Source: Fagopyrum homotropicum
Lineage: Eukaryota; Streptophyta; Magnoliopsida; Caryophyllales; Polygonaceae
DNA length: 64,000 nucleotides
Assembly (NCBI GenBank): GCA_033239125.1
Contig: BSWB01000001.1
Coordinates: 58,509,416-58,573,415, forward strand
Direction: 5' to 3'
This document shows positions 9,375 through 20,251 of this stretch, one piece after another. Each line of letters opens with the position of its first letter. The stretch's first letter is position 1. The position numbers and the translations under genes were made by a program. The notes beneath the pieces were generated by a model. The model searched no databases, had not been told where the DNA came from, and saw only the letters and a list, made by a program, of their open reading frames with translations.

Positions 9375-11221
9375 TGATAACACGGTTTATGATGTTAGAT
9401 TAGGCACTCATTTAGATAGTTTTCCCGCTCATTCATGCATGGTTTAGCACTAGTTCATGGCGTTTGCACTCAATTCATGTATTTTGTCGAGATAGATGTC
9501 TACACGGACTTTTGCATGCTTTGTAGGTGTTTTAGGAGATTTAGGAGCTTAATCGATACATTTGAGGATCGTTCCTCGAGATGACACACCTTCGGACTCA
9601 TTGGGATGCAAGCTGGGGGCTAAGGAGGACACATGGGACCTTGTTGGTGCATGCCATGCACCAAATTGAGGCTTGATGATCCAAAACAAGCTGAGGCACC
9701 AAAACCACGGCCACTGGGACTTCCACGGGCGTGGTTTTGGCCGTGGTTTTCCCCAGACAGCTGTGACAGCTGTCCCACGATCTTCATGGCGGACTCTTGC
9801 AAATTTGGAGGATAAAAGGTGGTCCTGCAAGGCTATTAGGGGAGACCCCATCACTCCATTCTCTCCCACACTCTCAACAACACAATATTCTCTCAGTGGA
9901 AGATTGGATTGGAGCTACCATTGGAGAAGAAGAAAGGCTACCATTGGAGAAGAAGAAGAAGCACACTAGTTCATAGTTCCATAGTTTTTTTGAGTGATTT
10001 TGAGTGAGCTTTGTGAAACGTTTTGCAAGGGTTTGTAAGAAACGATTCGAACCTTCTTTTGAAGGGTTGTAAGTCCTTATTGAACCTTGATTTAGCTTGG
10101 TTTACTTGTTTCATTTGCTTAATCCATCTTTCATTTCATCTTCTTGCCAATGGATTCTATGATTTTATGCTTGTTGAGTTTGATTGTTAAGATGCATGTT
10201 GTTGGCTAATTAGATGCGATTCTAGGGTAAGGAAAAGATGGTTATGGCTTGGACTATGATAGAATAGACTTAAATGAATACTTGGATGACTCACTTGATT
10301 GAACCTAGTCACTGTTTAAAACCACGGTTGGATCTTGCTTTTCCACGGCCGTGGAAAGGGATGAACAGCCCGTAATTCTGACTAACTCGTTTGATTTGAT
10401 AAAACTAAGTGCTAGGATGTTAGATGGTTGAAATCCTAGTGTTTGTTGAGCTAAATCTATCTTAGGGTGACCTAGTGTTAGCAACTAAGTGTTAGAAGAG
10501 ACCTACCCGGTGATTCTTGCTCTTAGATACCAAAGATGACAAACTCTAGGTAGTAGTGAGCCTCACAAGCCGCTATTGGACCGAATGTGCTAGGATAAGT
10601 GTTTAGGACTTGCCTTCCCGAGACTTACCCGATAAGGAGAGGTTAGATCCCTAGATAACCATCCGGTTTGTGTAGATATCCCTACCTTAGGTTCCTAGAG
10701 ACTTACCCGGTAATAGGATCTTAGGAACGGGACTAGCGGATCATGAGACCTACCCGGTAATTGACCCCACTTGAGAAACATTCACTCCCAACAAACTATA
10801 GTTAATCCAAGGAATGATTAGATAGCTTGAGTCCTATGCCATAACCGGAATTTCCAACCCCTAGAATCCGCTTTTCTCTCTTTGATTACATATTTCGTGT
10901 TTGCTTGTTTATTTGTGATTTAGTTTGATTCCTTAGTTTGTTTTGCCACATTACATCATTTTGATCCTTGATTGATCACCACACAAAACCAATCAAAAAA
11001 TATTGAGATTTTCATTTATTTGTTTCTTTCTCTTTTCTTAGCCTAGATCAACACTACCCTTAGTCACTAATCGATTCAATCTCACCTCAGTCTTTGTGTT
11101 CGACCTCGGAATACTATCCTTACTACAAAACGTCCCGTACACTGCGGGTTCGCTAGGAGTTAGGAAAAATATATCGAGTTGTAAATTTAAAGCTTTTGCG
11201 TGTCACGTTCTTAGCGTAATA
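9375..11221 (+). repeat. 3' LTR of element 1
   Basis: 1847 bp, matching 30-1853. The 23-bp length difference is explained by a tandem duplication of a GCTACCATTGGAGAAG-containing unit near 9915-9960. The end reads GCGTAATA instead of GCGTAACA. The clusters 9700-9752 and 10319-10375 repeat the palindromic words of the left LTR; 10341-10356 is the perfect palindrome TTCCACGGCCGTGGAA. Confidence 0.92.
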
Positions 11222-11226
11222 GTGGC
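11222..11226. repeat. Target-site duplication GTGGC (right copy)
   Basis: Exact copy of 25-29 directly after the right LTR. Confidence 0.9.
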
Positions 11227-11886
11227 CACATTCAGCTTACGGTAGTCGATGCACATTCTCCATCCCGTAACTGTCCTTGTGGGAATAAGCTCGTTGTTTT
11301 TATTGGCAACAATGGTAATGCCTCCTTTCTTTGGTACTACCTGCACTGGACTCACCCACTTGCTAGCGAAAATAGGGAAGATGATACCTGCATCAAGTAG
11401 CTTAAGCATTTCTTTCTTCACGACCTCTTTCATGATCGGATTCAACCGTCTTTGAGGTTGGCGTGAAGGTTTGTAATCCTCTTCCATTAAGATTTTACGC
11501 ATACATAGAGAAGGTTTAATGCCTATCAAATCATCAATAGTATAGCTTAACGCTCTCCTATGTTGTCTTAGAACATTCATAAGCTTCTCTAGGTCATCAT
11601 CATTCAGATTCACACTAACTATAACAGGATATGTAGAGTTAGGCCCAAGGAATGCATACCTTAAGTGTGTAGAAAGTGGCTTCAATTCCAATGAAGGAGG
11701 TGCTTTGATCGATGATTCATGACCATCTAATGTCATGGGAGAAGCCTCTGAAGGAGGGGAAGGTGCACTATTAGAGTTGAGAACAACTGCAGTTAAGTTC
11801 GTAGAAGCCGGAGAAATTAACGCTAAATTGCCCCCCTTTGAAGAAAATCGTCCGATTTTTGGGTCGATTTTTCTTCCTGTTGTCAA
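11222..11886 (-). pseudogene. pol: Athila RT N-terminal part and linker (element 2), cut by element 1
   Basis: The minus-strand frame holds PPSLELKPLSTHLRYAFLG, YTIDDLIGIKPSLCM, QRRLNPIMKEVVKKEMLKLL, SKWVSPVQVVPKKGG and GWRMCIDYRKLNVA. It then runs into the LTR of element 1 at 11221. It contains no stop after 11886, but it is out of frame with the protease part upstream. The catalytic RT motifs lie on the other side of the insertion, outside the window. Confidence 0.88.
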
Positions 11887-11942
11887 AAATCGACTTGCCT
11901 TTTCAGAAATCGTGTGACTTATTTCGTGTAGGTCGATTTTTT
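11844..11942. repeat. Palindromic-word cluster in the coding linker (element 2)
   Basis: AAAATCGTCCGATTTT (11844-11859), GGGTCGATTTTT, AAAAATCGACTT, GAAATCGTGTGACTT and AGGTCGATTTTTT occur within 99 bp between protease and RT. AAAATCGTCCGATTT recurs in the LTR of the same element at 16004-16018, and AAATCGTCCGATTT at 15392-15405. A stop (11919-11921) and a frame change fall within this cluster. Confidence 0.85.
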
Positions 11943-12944
11943 CACAGTTTCCGGGGTTAATTCCAACTCTTCAAATCCTGCTCCTGGCTCTTCCTCTACA
12001 TCTTCCAATGCTTTTACCTCATCATCACAGTCATTCTCTACTCCTTCCTTCATGATACTCATACTAAGAACCTTTTGAAGTGGATCTTTCATTAGGATCG
12101 AACTCACCACCTCTCTAGATTCTTCTTCATCAAAGATGTTAAAAACATCTTCTCTCAAAGTTGGCTCTTTGATTAAAGATGAGAGTACGAACTCCACTTT
12201 CTCTTCACCTATATTGAAGGATAGGTGTCCATTCTTGCAATCTACCATGCATCCGGAGGTTGCAAGGAATGGTCTCCCAAGAATGATGGGAACTGGATAA
12301 TCTGCAGGGATGTCAAGAATGACAAAGTCTATAGGAATGTAAAACTTACCGAGTTTTACGGGAATGTCTTCTATTATCCCAACTAGCCTGGTGATGGAGC
12401 AATCGGCCATGTAAAGCGTCATCTTCACCGGTCTAGGCTCTCCTAGACCAACCGCCTTGTATAAAGCAAGTGGTATGATGCTCACACTTGCTCCAAGGTC
12501 GCAAAGTGCATTATAAGTAACCTCTCCTAAGGTGATGGGTATGCAAAATGATCCTGGATCACGCAGCTTAGGTGGCATATTCTCTGTCATAGTCTTGATG
12601 AGTTCGGATGATTCCGTGCTCATCTTGACTTCTCCAATATCTTCTATTTTCCTCTTGTTAGAGAGGATTTCCTTTAGGAATTTCCCATAAGTTGGCATAC
12701 CTAAAATTGCATCCATAAAAGGTATATTAATATGCAGCTTACTCATAAGATCAATAAACTTACCAAAGTGTTTATCTAGCCGTGCCCGTGCTCTAGATTG
12801 AGGAAAAGGTAGAGGTGGTTTGTAGGCGGGAGGAGGAACATAGACATCTTCCTTCTCTTTTTCTTTCCCTTCTTCGGTGGTGGTTTCAACTACTTTAGGT
12901 TGAGGATCGGTGGTTGTTACACCACTTCTAGTAGTGATTGCCAT
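11919..12944 (-). pseudogene. pol: Athila gag C-terminus and protease (element 2)
   Basis: This minus-strand frame of 341 codons starts in the end of gag (AITTRSGV). It continues through PPAYKPPLPFPQSRARARLD, INIPFMDAILGMPTYG and LRDPGSFCIPITLGE to an intact protease active site CDLGASVSII. The flap part (MTLYMADCSITRLVG, DYPVPIILGRPFLATSGC) follows, then an acidic linker. It ends at TAA (11919-11921) inside the palindromic-word cluster. Unlike element 1, the protease itself is uninterrupted. Confidence 0.88.
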
Positions 12945-13158
12945 AACCCTTCCCTTTGGGTTATCTTCCGTCTTCCCGGGAAGCTTCTCTTGATCTCTTG
13001 GGACTTCTCCGGCTTTGCTAAATACTTGGTTTTATTAAAGCTTTGTGAGCTTTGTCAACCGAAGTTATATAACTCTCCAATCCGTGTAGCTTTCCTAGGA
13101 TTGTCTCCAACATAGGATCGGGCTTCTCCTTCTCCGTCTTGTTCGATCCATTTGATGA

Positions 13159-14619
13159 TTACTCCTGGCTTTTCAAAGTAGTAGAGGAAGAAGGAGATGT
13201 TAAAGCTTTTTCAGCATGTGAATAGGGATTACCTGGATTTTGTTGATTGGATCTCCAATTGCTGTTGTTGGAGTTCCTATTGTTGTTATTCCACTTGTTG
13301 TTCCGGTTGTTGTTCCGGGATTCATTTCTTTGATTGTTATCCCTCCCCGTATAGTTGGCTTCTTGCTCCTTCGCCTTTTGAAGGCTAGTTTTGATGACTT
13401 CCTTCAACTCTTTGATTTCATTATTGAGGGAGAATATTTGTGTTTGCGCAGCGTGATTCAACTTGGCTCCCGGATCTCCTTGATTCCGGCTATTTGGATC
13501 CACCTTTCGGTGGGAATACTTCTCAATCACCTGGGCTTGCTTCTCAATGAAGTCCCAAGCATCATCTTCTCTCATGTCCATGAATGTGCCACAAGAGAGA
13601 GATTGGAGATTGAATTGTGTTTCCACATCCAACCCCTTATAATAGATCTCCAACTATTCCAGCTTTGAAATGCCATGGTGTGGGCAATCCAATAAGAGAT
13701 CATGAAACCTTTCCCAAGATTGAAACAAACTTTCGTTAGGTTTCATAGAAAAAGCATCGATCTTACCTCTCAATTCCGCCGTTTTGGATGGCGGGAAGAA
13801 CTTGGTGAGGAACTCCGAAGATAGATCCTCACATGTGGCCAGCTTTGCAGCTGGAAGAGTTTGATACCAAGCTAAAGCTTTGTCCTTCAAAGAGAAGAAG
13901 AACGGTTTGATCTTGTAATTACTTGTGGTAGCCTTCTTCGGCTTCAAGGTCTCCATGAGAATCTCGAAATTCTGCAAGTGTTGTTGTGGAGATTCAGCAC
14001 TTGTTCCACCAAATTGACTTTGGCGAACCATGGTGATAACTTGTGGGCTAAAGCTGAATTCCTGGATGTCCTCAGCTCCGAAATTTACACCTAGACGGCG
14101 TGGTTGTTGAATTGGATCCATCCTTTGCCCCAGAGTTCGTGGTTCATCCCCTCCATTAGCAACTCTCACATCCCTAGCTGGAATGCGAGGAACAACCGGT
14201 AGTCTTGGGTTGTTACGAACGGGATGAATCACTGGATTGATTTCCTCAAGTTCCGGCATGTCCGGATCGAGTTCTTCATCATCGGATGAATCATCTCTAG
14301 TGGACTTAGTTGGTTTCTTGACCTTCTTCTTCTTCCTTGCTTCATTCAGCTCCAACTTCATGTCCAACATCATAGCCCTAAGTTCATCAATTTGGAATTG
14401 ATGACTCATTTCCGCATCTACACGAGCTTTCTCACTCAACTTAAGTTGACGTTGAGCTTCATCCAACTCAGCTTGGATGTTTCTCTCGTTATTTTCAACC
14501 ATTTTCTTTTCCTTCAACTTTCTTCTTAAAGTTTTCTCCAATTTGGGATCGAAAGGAACTAGATCTTTGGTAGATCTAGTCTTTCGTATATACCTAAAGA
14601 ACCTGCAAAGATCACTCAA
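13159..14619 (-). pseudogene. gag: Athila gag (element 2) with an in-frame TAG
   Basis: One minus-strand frame runs from about 14619 to 13159, with a TAG at 13656-13654. It holds KDLVPFDPKLEKTLRRK, a charged coiled-coil-like stretch (NIQAELDEAQRQLKLSEKAR), RTLGQRMDP, QSQFGGTSAESPQQHL, KDKALAWYQTLP, EFLTKFFPPSKTAELRGK and DCPHHGISKLE. After the stop it resumes with LEIYYKGLDVETQFNLQSL and an Asn/Arg-rich tail (NNRNNKWNNNNRNSNNSNWR). Between 13159 and 12944 the frame is broken again. The TAG lies two codons from the one in element 1. Confidence 0.85.
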
Positions 14620-14693
14620 GTAGACAAATCAAATCACAAGAGCAAGAGCTCTCAAGTTAGACAACCGAAAACCGAATTTGATCTAGACCAAAT

Positions 14694-14710
14694 CCCCGGC
14701 AACGGCGCCA
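14694..14710 (-). promoter_or_regulatory. Primer-binding site, tRNA-Asp type (element 2)
   Basis: The plus strand reads CCCCGGCAACGGCGCCA, the tRNA-Asp(GUC) 3' end itself, so the minus strand carries the complementary primer site. It lies six bases from the LTR boundary at 14717, the same spacing as in element 1. Confidence 0.9.
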
Positions 14711-15370
14711 AAAACTTGTTCGCTCAAAAGTGTGTGCGTCAAAGTCTTAAATTTATATCTAGAACTTAAAGCAAAGTGAACCCGCAATGTACGGATCAGC
14801 TGTAGTAAGGCAAGAAATTCCATAGTCGAACTCAGGGATTTGGTGAGAATAAAATCGAATTCAATTATCTAACAAAGTGCAAAACCTTTTGTGATTAATA
14901 AAGGGGGAAATGATTCCAAGGATTTAAGTATCTGACTGCGGCTTTCGATTCAAGACACTTCTAAAGATAAAAGGACAGAGTTTATATTGCCAAAGTTATG
15001 TGTTTCAAAGGTAGATATCGTACGATAAAGTTTCGAAACCTAATTGTCTAATCCAAAGGTTCTCTCTATAAGGGTTGTTGAGGCTGCAATATAGAAAGAT
15101 CTAAGGACAAGAATTACACTCAAACTAACTACCCAAAACCCCAGGATGTGACTCTCCAAGGTAAAGATAGAAAGCACACTTAAAACCTTAATAAAGGATG
15201 TTGAGTCTCTCTATTATTCAAATCTTACAATCTTAATCTATTAAATGTAAAATCAATGATGAAGTCTCTTCATACACTCTAATAGGGGTTAAAAAGGTTA
15301 AGCAAAGTTGGGATTTAGGCAAGGATTAACTTTGGTTAAAGAATAATTCAATTAAAGATTGTCAGGGGAA

Positions 15371-15427
15371 TAAATCGACCTGTACATAAGTAAATCGTCC
15401 GATTTTTTCAAGAACAGGGCGATTTTC
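15371..15427. repeat. Palindromic-word cluster in the LTR (element 2), first
   Basis: AAATCGACC, AAATCGTCCGATTTTTT (15392-15408) and GCGATTTTCC occur within 57 bp. They match the words in the coding linker at 11844-11942. Confidence 0.8.
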
Positions 15428-15951
15428 CTATTGTCGCAAAGTTAAAATCTAAACTCTCAGGGTCCAAATGTTTGAATGAGTTCAATCTATCATCATCTAA
15501 GCCTCAATCATCAACTATTCTTCCCAGAATCACAAAGGTTTTAGCCAACCATTTTCAAAATCAAATCAAAATTGAGATTGAATGAATAAATCAAATAAAC
15601 CCGAATCTTGAATAAAAACTTAATAATCTCCAAATCTGTAACCAAATTCAAACCTAATCAAAGTATCTCTCAATATACTCAGAAATGTGTTCACAAACCA
15701 CAAGAATCGCAAAGGAAACAAAGAACCTCACAAATATGATCAAGATTGACTTCCCGGCTATTTCTCTTTTATCCTCTCCCAAGAATCTTCAATCTCTCTC
15801 AAATGTGTAAAGATTTCCCGCTGCGGAATCCCCGTTTCCGTTCCTAGGGTTCCAATCTATAGTTCCTTGCTAATGGGCCGCTTGGCAAAACACTTCTCTA
15901 GCATAGAACTGATGGGCTTTGAGTCGTCTTTACCCTTGGGCCGCAAAGTAG

Positions 15952-16040
15952 AAAAAATCGTGCTAGTCGATTTACACAGAAAACCGAACGATTTTTATGA
16001 GAGAAAATCGTCCGATTTAGATGCAATTGGCACGATTTTC
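15952..16040. repeat. Palindromic-word cluster in the LTR (element 2), second
   Basis: AAAAATCGTGCTAGTCGATTT, CGAACGATTTTT, AAAATCGTCCGATTT (16004-16018) and GCACGATTTTC occur within 89 bp. Each is an inverted pair of AAATCG and CGATTT half-sites or a single half-site. Confidence 0.8.
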
Positions 16041-16350
16041 TTCAACAGAATGCTCGTCTTTTGGCTTGTTTCCTTCCTCCCTTTTGTGACTCTTTTACGC
16101 AACTCCTTTGCTCTTTGTGATTCCTCTAAGACTCCTTAAGCTTCCCTAATAGCCTTAGATGCTCCTTGCTCCACTTTTGCTTTCAAATCCACTGAATTTA
16201 CCTACAATTCAACCAAAACTCGTGTAGACCTCTATTTCCGGAATATAAATGAATAAAGCCTAAAAGGTACACAAGTTCTCTCTAAATGAAAGGTAAATCG
16301 AGGTAAACCTCAACAATATGCATGATTATAATGGTATATAATTCATATCA

Positions 16351-18667
16351 TTAGCTCTTCTCCCCTACACTCCCTCTTTGCAACCAATGTATCACCCTAC
16401 TTTGCAGCCTCAATCCCTCTGCCCTCTAGACCGGATCAAGCTATCAACACCACTCCCCGGAAGCCTCGTCAACGCCTCCTCTACAGTGAATCCCAGCCGC
16501 ACCAGCAACTACCACCTCGACCATCTCCTTCTCTGATCGCCAACCTCCTCTCTTTGTTTTCTTCGAGCTCTTGACCATCACTGCAACACTTCATCCCTCA
16601 CCTGCTTTGTTTCCTCTTCGCCTCTGTCGAGTCAGTACGCCGGAAGCAACAATCGCTAGACGCCCGGAATCGAAGCCTGCCGTCGTCGCCGTCGCCGTCG
16701 GGAAGTGCTTAGCCTTGCCTCCAACTTATTCCCCTTGCTGCCGCCTTCGATCCACTGGGGAGAGCCTTCGCTGCCGAGGTAGAAGAGCCATTCCACTGGG
16801 AAGAGCCGCTCCGCCATCCCCTGTGTACCTGCCTCGCCGCCGGAGCCTTGTGTACCTACTTCCCCTGCGCGCTGTCAATATAGGGTTTCAAAACCCTTTA
16901 GGGTTATTTACAAATTGGCCCCCCTCAATTTTGTGTTAATTACAGATTATACCCAGTGCTTTGTTATTACAACTTTGACCCATATTTCTAGATTGTTGCA
17001 TTTATGCCCTTTGTTAGGTTATTTTCAAAAAATGACCCAAGGTTTTAATTACGAATGATGGCCCATATTTCTGAAAAAGTATTATTTGCCCCAGAAAATG
17101 TATTAGCGGTTTTTAACCTTGGATTTTAATTACGGGGATATTCTTATATTTATATATACTACATATTGTGCCTTTGTTGGATTAATCTCGGTTTATGACA
17201 AAGATTTATTGTGGGTTTTAAACTTGGTTTGGAAAGCGAGTTTTCCTTAAATTTATATACGTCAAATCTTCCGTTCAAAAGCTAAATTTGTTTACATTTG
17301 GTTTTAGGTCCGGAAGCGTCCGTTGTAGACCAACGAAATCATTTTCGACATCCGTAGATCGTCTTTTGCCTTTGACCTCGTGTGAGTACCTCCTTCCTCG
17401 ATCTAGTTATGTTTAGTAGCATCATGCTAGGTTGGATCTAGCATAACTTAGAGTGAATGCCAAGTAGTGGTTTGGACATTAGGCGAGTTTAGAGGATTGT
17501 CGATTGCTGTAAGACGTTGAGTGTTTGGTTGATCTTGTGAGTATCTAAGGCTTGAGGTTGTGGTTATATGGTTGTTGAAACTAGGCATGTTTATCCTAAT
17601 TAGTGTTATGAGTTATGTTTTGTGAGATCTTAGGGTCTAGAAGTCTAAGGACTTCTAGCTTGTGTTGAGTGTGGTGTGAGCATGAGGGATCCTAGGATGC
17701 GGTCCGAGAATGAGAGTCAAATGATCTTGCGTAGATCATTTGTGTAGAAGTCTAAGACTTCTTGAGTTGAGCGAGTTGTTGATATAGATATCTTGTTGTA
17801 AGTAGGTGTAGACTTCTTCCCAAGGGAAGCGAGAGTGTTGCGTGAGTTAGCGCTTGGGATGAGGTAAGTCTCCGGACTTACTTAGCTCGTATTCTTTGTA
17901 TTAGCATTGATACGTGTTTGGTAGTGTTATTGTTTACGTTATAACAACTAAACCGGTAATAGGACTACCGACCCTTATATTATATTGGCCCAAGTGTATG
18001 ATAACGGGCGGTGACATCATTGCCTAGCTCTTGCGAGAGTTAGGAGGTTCTCCGCGACTAGTCCGGGCAGGTAGACAGTCGGATGCATCAGTACCATTCC
18101 TTTCCGGTAAGTGGGGACCGAGACGAGTTTCGGGAGATTCTCGTGTCACAAAAAAAGCTGAATTAGAACGGGATATGACTTAATAATAAAAGATAATAAA
18201 TCGGATTTGTGTGTTTTGGAGTATGATGTGTGTTTATGATGATTTACTTGTGTTTGTGCCTTTCACCTTGATTCTAATGCTTCTAATATTAGCTAACGGT
18301 GTTATACCGATGTTGTAGATTGGCTTGCAGGTTACGAATGCGGCCGAGAGATCCGGAGGAGTGGTCAACCGGGGTTCCGTACCATTTTAGGAGGGGTTTT
18401 CGGTTGGAGTTGGGTTGTGTATTGTTCTTTTGTATATTGTATTTTGTATGCCGCGTGTTTGGCGTTTGGTCTTTAGAGTTGTATCATGGCTGAAGTCTTT
18501 TGTTGTATGCTTTCGGTTTTTCTTTACATTGCATAAAAATGTATTTTGATTTTGGCCTTTATTTGTGTCTTATTTCAAGATCCGGTGAAATTGTTCTCAT
18601 GCTACGGGTCGGACTCATTGTGAGGTCTCCCGTAGCATCTCGAGTCCCGCGAATTCGGGGTCTTATA
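16351..18667 (+). mobile_element. Chromovirus LTR, family C2, plus orientation, 5' end cut off by element 2
   Basis: It is similar throughout to the LTR at 44339-47005 read in reverse, and to 33498-36025. Shared text includes GATCCGGA near 18352, GTGACACGAG/CTCGTGTCAC, and an end reading GCGAATTCGGGGTCTTATA, which corresponds to the GGGGTGTTACA end of the family. The first 100-200 bp of the LTR are missing where element 2 begins. No primer-binding site follows 18667, so it is either a solo LTR or a 3' LTR. The GC-rich frame at 16571-16939 lies in the LTR leader and is not conserved as a protein among the copies. Confidence 0.8.
17637..17762. repeat. Hairpin group in C2 LTR
   Basis: CTAGAAGTCTAAGGACTTCTAG (17637-17658 in two halves), CAAATGATCT-N5-AGATCATTTG (17718-17742) and AGAAGTCTAAGACTTCT (17746-17762) are near-perfect inverted repeats. 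The same three occur, in reverse order, at 45256-45380. The AGAAGTC hairpin is 905 bp from the LTR end. Confidence 0.75.
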
Positions 18668-19056
18668 GGAACTTGACTACCAATGTCACAATTTTTCTAT
18701 TCATCTGTGGCCTAATAGTTGCAATCGAACAATGTGATTTTGAGAGATTGAAAATCCGTTTGTAATTTTAAATTTATTTTACACGATTTAACTCCAGGGG
18801 ACAGAACCGAGTAGAAGCTTGCAGCGAGCAAGAAAAGCATCCACCGCTGGCTCTATATCAATTAACGGACAACTAAGTTTGGACCTGAAGAAAAGCATGC
18901 CAATAGGATTTAGGATCAACCAGTTTCACCAAATATTTACATACATAACTTTCTGTACATGGCCACTTACATTGCATGATTTCAAATTAACCCTTCACGT
19001 AAAGAAACCCGAAAATTCCAGATAAAATTTACACAGGTTGAAATATCAGAACAACC
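18668..19056. other. 3' flank of the host gene
   Basis: About 390 bp between the C2 LTR and the stop codon of the host gene. It probably holds the gene's 3' untranslated region (minus strand). No polyadenylation signal could be assigned with confidence, and no other feature is seen. Confidence 0.4.
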
Positions 19057-20134
19057 CTAGAATGCTGGAAACAGCCACCCAACGGTCCATCCTAATAGCA
19101 AGCCTGCGCCAACAAGGCTCAACCCTAGAGCAATAGCAACAGCATACTTAGAGATGTCACATCTTGGTCGTCCCCGCTTGCGCCGCTTACTTTTATCCTT
19201 CTTCCAAATTCGATCAGGCTTCCAAGGGCTCCACTGCATAGCAGCATCTGGGAGCAGTGTCGGGTAGCTTGGTGGCTGGTTTGAGTTGTTATGCAAACAC
19301 GACTCCAGCTGAAGCAGTCTGAACCATTGCTTGTACGCAAATAACTGGGATGCTTGTTTGAAAAAGAGCTTCACGATGTGCTCTTTTTCCGTATAGGCTT
19401 GCTTCGCAGCCTTATCTGCTTCACGCGCACGAGTTTGGGAATGACATAGCGCTTCAACAAGCTGAGTCCTGGCACTATCTTCACCAGAAAGTTTTGGTTT
19501 ATCAATCATCTCATTGTAGTTCACACTGCAAACTCCAAGTAGGCATAACGTTTATGATTAAGTCACATCCATCCGGACTTACAAGGCACAAAGGATGTAT
19601 ATACTTTCAAATTATATTTTACTTTCATTGCAATTACAACTTCTATTTAAAATGGATCTTACATCGTATATTATATACTTATACTTGAATATTTGTAAAT
19701 CAAAATACATAACTTTAGTTCTGACGATAAAAAAACATATCAAATATGGTTTATATTAGATCAACCCGCACATGGTGTGGAAATTAAACTCATTATTAAA
19801 GCATAAGTCCTTAAGGACACATGTTCTATTGTGCATTTCGTCATATGTCATTTTTTCACATTCTCATTTTAGAAATTTTTGTTGAAAAAATAATAAAGTA
19901 TCTATTTTTACTCGATCAAATATCTTTTTTATATAGATTTTACCAAAACCTTATATTATTTACTACTTTCCCTAATTGATCTTGTCATTTTTTAGAAAAA
20001 TTTACTTTTAGAATCTTTACAAATTACACGATCATTATATCTTTACAAATTCAGTTTTACAAATAATTGTGTGTGTCTATATATACATATATATATATAT
20101 ACATACATATATATATATACATATACATATACAT

Positions 20135-20182
<48 letters not shown>

Positions 20183-20190
20183 AATATACA

Positions 20191-20251
<61 letters not shown>

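Larger units (their letters stand above)
30..11221 (+). mobile_element. Athila-type Ty3/gypsy LTR retrotransposon, full length, non-functional (element 1)
   Basis: Two near-identical LTRs (30-1853 and 9375-11221), a tRNA-Asp primer-binding site after the left LTR, gag-protease-RT-RNase H-integrase order, and flanking GTGGC duplications define a complete insertion of about 11.2 kb. RT wording such as NLVLNWEKCHFMV, together with LTRs of about 1.8 kb, points to the Athila lineage. A hand comparison of the LTRs finds roughly 45-50 substitutions plus one 23-bp indel, about 97% identity, so the insertion is fairly young. The polyprotein frame is broken by at least seven stops or frameshifts. No env-like gene is visible in the 1.6 kb between integrase and the right LTR. 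It lies inside the RT of a minus-strand Athila relative. Confidence 0.93.
11222..16350 (-). mobile_element. Athila-type retrotransposon, minus strand, 5' half (element 2)
   Basis: On the minus strand it shows LTR (16350 to 14717), tRNA-Asp primer-binding site, gag, protease and the first part of RT. The RT is then cut by element 1 and continues at 29-1 and beyond the window. It is a distant relative of element 1: the RT text is similar, but LTRs and linkers are unrelated. Its own right border lies within a chromovirus-type LTR (16351-18667). The matching left border and target duplication (expected TTAGC, 16351-16355) are outside the window. Confidence 0.9.
14717..16350 (-). repeat. 5' LTR of element 2
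   Basis: On the minus strand it starts TGATATGAATT at 16350 and ends with CA at 14717, next to the primer site, about 1634 bp. It is not similar to the LTR of element 1. It carries AAATCG...CGATTT words at 15371-15427 and 15952-16040. The second LTR is outside the window, so the outer border rests on the TG...CA rule and on where the flanking chromovirus LTR text begins. Confidence 0.8.

Noticed and set aside
16571..16939. GC-rich frame in the truncated C2 LTR
   Set aside because: Lies in the leader part of the LTR. The corresponding region of other copies has different frames.
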